Of a stretch of DNA of 64,000 nt, positions 55,750 through 64,000 are shown one piece after another. Within the stretch, counting starts at the first letter, position 1. Each line of letters starts with the position of its first letter. Below the pieces are notes generated by a model, which worked only from the letters and a program-made list of their open reading frames with translations, did no database searches and was not told the origin of the DNA. A program made the translations under genes and the position numbers. Origin of the DNA: Torreya grandis (Eukaryota; Streptophyta; Pinopsida; Cupressales; Taxaceae); contig JARHVA010004229.1 in NCBI GenBank assembly GCA_037957365.1, forward strand, positions 1,582,988 to 1,646,987, in the 5' to 3' direction.

Positions 55750-56970
55750 TTAACAAGTATGGAAAATTTTTATTTTTGGAAAATGCTAAGAACAAATGTG
55801 CCTATCTAAAACTAAGATCTTTGTTGAATATTTTAGATTTATGTAAGTATAAATTAGTAGATGTGACTATGCATGTTCAAGATCAAGGACAAATTCTAAA
55901 ACTACTAATGGATAGGTATACCCTAGCTATACTATAGAGGAAGCCACTAGAATTCATTGACTATCGATTTATCCCAATTGACTATGATGGGTAGCTAATA
56001 GAGAAAGTTAAAGAAAACAAGATTTTTATAGTGACAGATTAGAAGAAAGATTAGATATTATTTATGGGAAACCATTTTGGGTGGATAGTATCTTAATTTT
56101 CTCAAGTATTTTGACCTCAAACTGATCATGATTGAGTGTGATGAAATTCTAACTATTGTGACTCCTATGTCTGAGTCTATTGAGTAAGTTGAAATATTGT
56201 GATTCAAGTTGTCACATAAAATTTGTTATTATATTTATTTTATCTTTGAAACCCTAAGGTAAATTTGAAATATTAATTTTATTAACAAAATATGAGAGTT
56301 TAGTTCATTGATATCTAACCTCAATCATCCCCTTGATTATTCATCATTTCTTACATATCTAATACTCCAAGGAGGGAAATCAAACACATGTAGTTATCCC
56401 ACCTAAATTGATTTTTAAATTGTGCTCATTGACTATGTCTATATGACTATAAATATGGATTTCGTACTTGAGAATGATAGATCTTGACTTGTTTTGGGAT
56501 GATTTTTACTTGGTTTATGGATACTTCTTGTGAAAAGTATTGAATTTGGAAGGAACAGGGTAAGTTTTCCCAATGTGCAATAGAGTAAAAGTGCTCAATA
56601 GATCATGCCAAGTTATGAATAATTAATGACATTTGATATGTATTTATAGGCAAAAATTTTCATAATTTCATTTATTCAACCTTGTGAAATGCATTGGAAT
56701 ACCCAAAAGATTGATTTTTAATTTAAAAATTCATCATTATTTGGCATGGGATGTGGCTAATCTAGGTGGACTAGAGCGTATAAATGTTAAAGTTTGCCTA
56801 GATTGGACTTCTCCCAAAATATCTAAGATAGTTTTCTTGATCAGTAGACAATTTAAGGGTGATATTAAGAAGATTGATCATTTGAATTTGAATTTTTTGT
56901 GTAGTATTGATGTCAAAAAATTGGTCAATCCCACATTTAGTCAAATGGATTTGAGGAATGGAAAATAATA
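55750..56970 (-). repeat. LTR-like sequence of element 3 (approximate limits)
   Basis: The family block occurs near 56250-56400, minus strand: AACTACATGTGTTTGATTTC, then CTTGGAGTATTAGATATGTA, then TTAGGGTTTCAAAG. Limits are extrapolated from the 1220-base LTR of element 2, and the ends were not seen. The 94-codon plus-strand frame 56684-56968 would be antisense within this LTR. Confidence 0.4.
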
Positions 56971-57189
56971 TTCACGTATTTGGGTGCAAGTCATGTGGTT
57001 TAGGAAGTGTCAAGCATTAGCATTGTTAAGTACTTATGGCTAGATTTATGTGTCTATAGAAAGCATAGTCTTGTAATGAAGAACATAATCACTAATTAGC
57101 TCATTAGGTCCTTTGAGTTATACAATTTCAATGTAATATCCCTTCTCAATAACTTTAATATGGAAAAGAGTTAAAAATTGGTTGGATAA
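56971..57189. other. Spacer, nothing recognised
   Basis: A short AT-rich stretch between the element 3 LTR-like sequence and the element 4 gag piece. Confidence 0.4.
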
Positions 57190-57400
57190 AGGATTGAAAG
57201 CATGTACTAATTAAAGATTAATTTCATAAAACCATCACAAGATATAGTCCATAGGTCTCCGAGGAAAATGTTTTATTTTTAACCTATTTTAGATGCATAA
57301 TCTAAACATGTTGCATAGAAGGCTCTAGAATGTTGTTCTAGATAACTTTTACCATCAAATTATGTAATACTAGGTTAAACAAATCCTATATGTAAGGGAT
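57190..57400 (-). pseudogene. Ty3/gypsy gag fragment, element 4
   Basis: The minus strand reads ITYFDGKSYLEQHSRAFYAT, then CLDYASK. This matches the PLYDGKGDPKQHxRxFxxxCLD block of the other three gag pieces. Only about 50 residues can be read before frame loss. Confidence 0.75.
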
Positions 57401-57404
57401 AATT

Positions 57405-58140
57405 GGAAATATTTGAGGTCAAAGGTTTCATGAACCTAATTATAACCATATTAAGTGATTTGGGGCTTAATCTACACTAATTTAATCCCTAATTAAATAA
57501 AATTACTCATTTAGTTTAACGAGGGATGTAATTTTGGTAAATTAAGCCTCATGAACCTAATTTAAAACACAAATTAGTTTGGGGCTCAATTTTGCCCAAT
57601 TGAGTCCCAGATTAAACTAGTTACTCATTTGGTTCAATGAGAGCCAAAATTTTGGAAAATTGATCCATGTGAACCTAATTGTGAGAAAATAATGTGATTT
57701 AGGATCCATTTACCCAAATTGAGTCCCTCATTAAACCAATTACTCATTTGGTTCAATGAGGGATGTAATTTGTGGTGATCATGCCTTGTAAACTTAATTG
57801 TAACTACATAATGTAATTTGGGGTTTTGTTTGCCCCAAGCAAATCCTTGATTGAACTAATTATTCATTTTGTTTAGTGAAGGACATAAAATTTTTAAAAT
57901 CAAGCCCGCCTAATTACAATCACATAATGTTATTTATGGCTTAAATTCCCCAAATTGAGTCCATAAAGGAACTAGTTACTCAATTTGTTTAAAACAAAAG
58001 TAATTTTAGCCAATAGAAAATAATTATGACCATATAATGCAATTTAGGCCTCACTTTTCCTAAATTGAGTCTTTAATTAGATCAATCAATCATTTGGTTT
58101 AATCAGGAATGCAATTTTTGGAAATTGAGCCTTGTGTTTT
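57405..58140. repeat. Tandem repeat, ~119-bp monomer, about six copies
   Basis: The unit GAACCTAATT ... TTTGGGGCTCAATTT, then GCCCAATTGAGTCCC, then ACTAGTTACTCATTTGGTT, then CAATGAGGGATGTAATTTTGG, recurs with starts near 57433, 57551, 57671, 57792, 57908 and about 58021. CTCAATT and AATTGAG within each unit can pair. It is unrelated to the ~90-bp satellite. It lies between gag and LTR of element 4. Confidence 0.93.
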
Positions 58141-58149
58141 ATCTAAAAT

Positions 58150-59330
58150 GGGATTTTACACAAATACCCTATAAAAATAAAACTTTGAGTGCATTACTAT
58201 AATATTTAGATCTATAAAAGATAATATAGTATTTTAAAAAAAAATCATTCAAATATTGAAATAAATACAATCAATAAACTAGCAACTAAGGGTTAAGAAA
58301 GATTGTATCTTACTTGATGTTCTATGTTGGATCACCATAGTCACTCAAATTTATCTTAGTCTTACAATGTAGTCCTATGTTTTATTTGCTCTAAGATTTT
58401 TAAACTTAGGCACTAGCATTTGATTTGGGACACTAGCATCGATGCTAGTTTCTTAATTTCAATGGTTTTGTCCCTAAACTATAGCCAACTCAGGTTCTTC
58501 CTAGATCTACACCTATACCTCTATTTATTTTTTATGTTTGAATTTTATGATTATAATACACTTGATTAATTTGTGGCAGTAAAACCCTAATTTCTTATTT
58601 TGCACATATTGATGACTCAATAAAAATAGGTTATCATGTGACTCGAGCTAACCCTATCAACCTTATTATTGTTAAGTGCTACCTACATAGCCATATACTC
58701 CAAAGAGGTCCTCCAAATTGTATGTAGGTATCCCTCCTAAGTGTATGCATGTAATGGTGATTGTGTGACTATATGCTCTTTTTCTTATTATAACCCTTGT
58801 TACAATCAATGCAAGTACAAATTGATATATTTTTGTACTTCAAACTTAATATCTAATAATTTAGTATGTAATGTAATTCAATAGATTTTGAATAAAAAAA
58901 TGTATATGCTAATTGAGAGGCTTGTCTAATGATCAAATATTATTCCTTAGCCTTGTATATATAGGTAAATTTTTAATTTATGTTAAGACCTAGTGGCATG
59001 CAAAATTAAACCATAGAACAAACATTCAAATCCTTAAAATTTTCATATATTGAAAAACACAAAAATGGATAAGATAATAAGATCGCAAACTATAGTTGGA
59101 GTTAAGAAAATAACATGGATAATAGTGTCTTGATCTGGGTGGTAGTGTCAAGAGACCTAAAATATATAAAATATTATAGGAACTCAAGGATCCCTATAAT
59201 TTGATGGATATACTATACAGAAATGACCATAAAGACACATAAGTTCAAAATAAATATAAAAGAGTGGCATAGAGCAAAGGAGGTCCATACAAGATCAAGC
59301 CATTAAATGATTAACTCTCTATAAAAAGGT
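58150..59330 (-). repeat. LTR-like sequence of element 4 (approximate limits)
   Basis: The minus strand carries GTCACACAATCACC, then CTTAGGAGGGATACCTACAT, then GGCTATGTAGGTAGCACTTA, then TTAGGGTTTTACTG, matching the element 2 LTR block. Ends are extrapolated. The low-coordinate end lies next to the 119-bp tandem repeat. Confidence 0.5.
58432..58449. repeat. Perfect 18-bp palindrome
   Basis: ACTAGCATCGATGCTAGT reads the same on both strands. A partial second ACTAGCATT lies 18 bases before it. It falls inside the element 4 LTR-like sequence, and no function is known. Confidence 0.85.
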
Positions 59331-61385
59331 TTATACATATAAGACTATATAGAAAGACATTAGAAATTAGATTTTATACTAAATATGGGTATGTATAATT
59401 TACACACCTTTAATCTAGTAAGTGCACAAATAAAATTACTAGAGTTAAAAAAAAGTTCATACCTAGGTGTGTAAACACACATTAACCTCATGGTGGTTCC
59501 AACTTGAATTTTTAGCTCTTGTCCTTCAACCGAAAGTATGTTATAGTAAAATTTCCATATATAATCTAAAAATGACAAATAAATAAAATTATCTATAAAT
59601 AAATAACTTGGAAAGAATACACTTATAAATATGTTGCATAGTGATGCCTCTAGAATATTATCCTTGCTATGGAGGGTGCAGAGATAACAAGGGAATTGAG
59701 ACCTCATCCATGTTTTGGCTAAGAAAATGAATGAACCCACAAGAAATAATGTATACTTCATCCTAGATATGTTTTAAAAAATGAGAGTTGGGGGGTGAAC
59801 ATGTGGCCAACCTAGTATAAGGGGAATAATTCTAAGTTTGTTGAGGGTATTGAATCTTGAACACACAATTGAAGTGTATATACATAATATAACGAATCTA
59901 GTTAATATCACCTAGCTCAATGGTATAGCCATCTTAACCTAAAAAAATAAGTAGTGCCAATTCTATCAAGGGTGATGAGTCTTGATCTTACTACTCAAGG
60001 AAACCAATTACTACAAATATATAAAAGCTCAATCGGTGCATCTTGGTAAGGTCATTGCATTAATGTATAAATGAGAGAGAAATAATTGACTCTATATCTT
60101 CCCCTTAATCATGTATGTTGTAAGTGATGTAAAATTTTTATGTATATCTATAGTTTGTGCATTTGTATGGCATATTCACCTCTAATATGTGTTAATCCAA
60201 AGTTTTGTCAAAATGTAACCTCTAATTTATGTTAACTATATATTGTAACTATGTCTAATAAAGTACATGTGCATGGAAACTCCCCCAAATTATATCATTT
60301 TGTATAACATCTACCATAAATCTAAAAAATATGTCCCAAACCTATGAATTTTATTCTAAGTGCATGATATCTTGACCCAAGTGTGTATGAATCATATTAA
60401 TTTTATCAAATTTTACCAATTTTTCTAGCTATGAGTATGTGGAATCATCTCTCTATGACATGCCCCCATTGATAACCCCATATTTAGGATGAGGGGAATG
60501 TAACCTAGTATGCACCTCATCACAAAAAGATAAGATGCCATATTGGAAATGTATCAACCATATATAAAATAATTAGATAGATGTATTGTACCTTGGAAAA
60601 CATGTGATTGTAATATTTGAATTTTTTTATTTATTTTGTAAAAATCATCTTATTTTACTTATAGATTAGAATATGTTAATTTTTAAATTGTAAATAATGT
60701 TTATGAAAACTGAATATCATGGAAGAGATCATTATGTGAGATCCAACATAACTTCTTATTCATGATTTGGATAAATAAAGCTCAAAATATGGCAGTTTGA
60801 AATTCGTAGGTACACATGGTGAAGTCAAAGGTTAACCACTACATATAATACATTTGAAAAATTATTTATTTTCATTTTTATTATTTCATTATTGAAATTT
60901 TGTGCTCTATATTATTGGAAAAATTCATCAAGGAATATCTATCCATCCCATGCAATATTATATCTTATGGAGCACCTTGATAGGATAATATTTTGATGAT
61001 TTGGTAAGTGAAAATTTTATAATTTTTTTATTTTCCTGAATTTGGAAAAAAAATAGGGTTTTGGCCATTTTTTGGCATATGTCATCAAACACTACCATCA
61101 ACACAATGGACATTACCATTTAATATTCAACATTAATTTTACTTTTTGTATGGTAGTTTCCTAAGTTACCATCTAATTTTAATGGTGGCATATAATGCAA
61201 ACTCCTACCAAAGATTAATAAATGTTTTAATTTTTATACTTATTTGAAATTATTGATGACTAATATTACTTATTTATCCTTTTTTTTCCACAAATATGTC
61301 CATAACGTGAGCTTAGTCATGGTAGGCACCTATCTACTTTGATCGAGCTAAGTCTAGATATAACTAACTAGGCCATCTTAGATTC
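59331..61385. other. Non-coding DNA with a possible SINE-like stretch
   Basis: A 133-codon open frame on the minus strand (59360-59761) begins MKYTLFLVGSFIFLAKTW, signal-peptide-like, but matches nothing I know. At about 59908-59930 CCTAGCTCAATGGTATAGCC resembles the D-arm/A-box of a tRNA-derived SINE, with GATGAGTCTTGATCTTACTA about 50 bases on as a weak B-box. A second GCTCAATCGGTGCATC follows near 60029. No other structure was seen. Confidence 0.4.
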
Positions 61386-62185
61386 AAGTATGGCTTGGTT
61401 TGGTTGCTTGATTAGGTCAGATCCACTATGATATCCACCTAATAACATCATTATCTAATAAATTGAATGCAAATACTTTTACCTTTTTGTTATCGATATG
61501 GGATATGATCATTATATTGGAGGATGTGTATCAAATTATTCACTTCTCAATTACAAGAGAGAGGGCCCAGGTGTCAGTGGACTCGAGTGTTAGATATTTT
61601 TAGTTGTATCATAAGTATTTTAGTAGATAAAGACATGTTGAGTTATATCCCTTAGGGACCATGCATCAAGAGGATATTATTAGATCTATTGTTTTACAAT
61701 TACAAAAAAATATTTGTTACTTTCTTGTATCATTCATTATTGTAGATGGTGGTGGGGTTATGATATCATATTATTTGAAGTATCAAAGAGAGAGGTGAAT
61801 TATATTCATGAGGGCACACCATTTTGGCCCACTTATGTGATGATATTTACATATTTTACTTGGTGACTCATAGTGGAAGATTGGGAGCATGTACACTTAT
61901 ACATGTGTGGGCCTATGAGCACATTTGAATTGTATGACCAGTTGGTAAACCACATGTAGGGTGGTCCTATCTATATATTTTTGTATTTTGATGGGTATTA
62001 ACCTTACAAAAGGGTCACATGAGCATGGAGTATCGCATGATACTTGATCAACTCACTCATGATAAGATAGTGTGGCATCCATATAGGACATTTGATACTT
62101 AGCCCAAGGATGGGGTAAGAGTTACAATGAGTGTGGGTTAATATGTGGTTAGTGTATCAATTCCCTATATTTAATGAGCACTTTT
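61386..62185 (+). pseudogene. Plant mobile domain (PMD) remnant
   Basis: The plus strand reads HLITSLSNKLNANTFTFLLS, then IWDMIIILEDVYQIIHFSIT (about 61437-61545). This fits the signature of the plant mobile (aminotransferase-like) domain, in which LITALVERWRPETHTFHLP leads to GEMTxTLEDVxxLLGLPV. Further blocks, LYPLGTMHQEDIIRSIVLQL and QLTHDKIVWHPYRTFDT (near 62050-62095), fit the later part of the domain. Several stops and frame shifts break it. PMDs occur in MAIN-type host genes and in Mutator-like and gypsy transposons, and no transposase is visible here to decide. Confidence 0.6.
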
Positions 62186-64000
62186 AATATGACTATGTTT
62201 TTTTCTAGGTTTAGATTTATTAGGAAGTCCCCTCAGATTCCTACCCATGAAATATACAAGAGAATCAACTGATCATATAAGGGCAAATCTAATAAAAGTG
62301 AGATTAAGTAGTCTTGAATGAAAAAGATAAACCCAGACATCCAAAATAAATTTCAACAACAATGTCCATGATCAGCAAATGGAAAAAAAATATTATTTGA
62401 AGACAATAACATAAAATGTTGGTTTCAAGTCAACTTAAAAATGAAATCCAATCAAATATAAATAATTTGGGAAAAACATAAACAAAAATATATCGCATAA
62501 AAAACACTGTGTGACTTCTTTAAAGCACTAAAATTCACCTAAGGGGAGAAAGGACAAGGTAAAAGGGCATTGGGTGGTCCACTAGTCTTAATAGATTATC
62601 AAACTATGTCATCAAGTATCGTGGATTCGTCCATTTTCCATTACCAATAAGAAAATAGTACACTAGTAGTTTGGAGAATAGAACTACATCATCATCTAGG
62701 GTTTGGTCCATCATAAAAAGAAACTAATAAAAATAATATCTCCCAAACATAACATATTAATGTTATAAATATACCAAAGTAATCATACTTTCTCTCATCC
62801 CTCACTAAAAATATAATAGCCTTGCTAAAAATATAAAAAATGATGTAAATAAAATAAGAAGTTTGGTACATAAATATAAAACTCAATACTACATGTTACA
62901 ACCTTTGGTTTCTTGAAACACTAATCCTATTAACTAAACACCCTTTCCTGAGCAACTATGTAGGTTTGAAAATAGAATCAATATAAAAATTATGAATAAA
63001 TGGGGTTTAGAAATAATGTCACTAAAAATAGAAAAGATGTTCGAAAGTATAAAATAAAAATTTCTATATAAATTTAAAGGTAAAAGGAACCACTAACAAA
63101 CATTAGTTTCTCAAAATCACTACTCTAGTTATTTTTGGCATCTCAGTTTTGAATTGACTTCATAGATTGAAGAGGGAACACGAGTGCTGAAAATGGTTAA
63201 ATGCCTCTAAAATTAGTTCCACCAAATAATTAGAATGGGGTAGAAGAATAACAATTATATAATCTGAGTTGCATGAGGTAAATCTAGAGCTTATAAGTTT
63301 TTGTTTCAAGAAAATTCAAATTCGGTTAATAATTTAGAGCCTCTCTCTAGACTAATTTAGCTGGTTTTGAAACATAAATTTTATAAGATAAATTTACATG
63401 AAATATTGTAATAGAGTATGAAATTGCCTAACCTTCCACCCAGTGATCCTAGAGGTGATATAAATATTTAAGAGTTGTATAAGATAGAATTTAAGTCCTA
63501 AAGACATTTATTTTATTTTAACATCAGTCTAAGGAATACATATAGACCCACCATGATCAATCTAACCAAAATGGTTTCCTACAAAACCTATTCTAAGGGA
63601 TAATTACAATATTCAATTCAAGACATTAGAATAGTCCAAGTAGGATTTAATAACTTGGCTCATTAATTTCAACTATATAGGTCAACCAAAAAATTAATTA
63701 TTTATAAATCACACACCTTAATATTAATAAATAAGTTCATAATATTAAAGTGATCTAAACTCAATTATATTTTGGGTCTATGATTATCAATGGTATCTTA
63801 CCATAGAATGCTCTTAACATTATTTTAATATTCAATAGTATGTTCTTATGCTAATGTTATCTTCCTAATATGAATCTACATACCACACCATTTATTTATC
63901 CAAAGATTATTACCAACCACATATATAATATTTTATTGACCTACTCAAAAATATTCTCAACTCAAATAAAATAGTATCTAAACCACTATTGGGAAAACTC
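62186..64000. other. Non-coding DNA with a ~100-bp imperfect duplication
   Basis: Around 62575-62735 two successive stretches share CACTAGT, then TCAAACTA/GAACTACATCATC, then a TCCAT block and an AATAAGA/AAAAAGA tail. No gene was recognised to the end of the window. Confidence 0.45.

Noticed and set aside
56684..56968. 94-codon plus-strand frame (WDVANLGGLERINVKVCLDW)
   Set aside because: It falls within the presumed LTR of element 3, on the opposite strand, and matches no family I know.
59360..59761. 133-codon minus-strand frame with a signal-peptide-like start
   Set aside because: No known motif, no second copy and no promoter or splice context. In AT-rich DNA a frame of this length can arise by chance, so it was not called a gene.

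Overview
The window looks like intergenic DNA from a very large, AT-rich seed-plant genome. It is strongly AT-rich and CG dinucleotides are scarce. No intact gene was found on either strand. Almost every recognisable piece is a broken long-terminal-repeat (LTR) retrotransposon. Many inactivating stops sit where the family expects a Gln or Trp codon, as cytosine deamination of old methylated DNA would leave. A gymnosperm is the best guess. The extreme AT content recalls the reported low GC of Welwitschia, but that is inference from composition only.

Layout. 1-6.4 kb: anonymous DNA, a short hairpin, a four-copy piece of a ~90-bp satellite, and a GT/CA microsatellite. 6.4-10.8 kb: the 3' part of a 5' LTR with TATA box and primer-binding site. 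10.8-20.4 kb: a nearly complete but dead Ty1-copia element on the minus strand with ~2.8-kb LTRs, a primer-binding site, and gag, protease, integrase, reverse transcriptase and RNase H remnants. 20.4-23.3 kb: a chromovirus-type polypurine tract and LTR on the plus strand. 23.3-30.9 kb: two head-to-tail copies of a ~3.7-kb segment, each with a decayed minus-strand reading frame of unknown identity. 33.3-35.3 kb: another unidentified decayed minus-strand reading frame. 36.1-36.2 kb: a perfect 49-bp inverted repeat.

36.2-59.3 kb is a cluster of one Ty3/gypsy family (non-chromoviral, Tat/Athila-like by gag and integrase). Element 1 (minus) has gag and integrase, but about 43 copies of the ~90-bp satellite occupy the place of protease, reverse transcriptase and RNase H. 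Element 2 (plus, 45.7-53.8 kb) has two LTRs, gag and a protease-like block but no recognisable reverse transcriptase or integrase; the first ~256 bp of its 5' LTR are inverted in place. Elements 3 and 4 (minus) are gag and LTR fragments, and element 4 carries a different tandem repeat (~119 bp, about six copies) between LTR and gag. All LTRs of this family share a block with a stem-loop. 61.4-62.2 kb holds a decayed plant mobile domain (PMD) remnant.

There are no operons or interacting genes. The organisation is one of nested and neighbouring insertions, satellite growth inside retroelements, and long decay. No tRNA, rRNA or CRISPR array was recognised.
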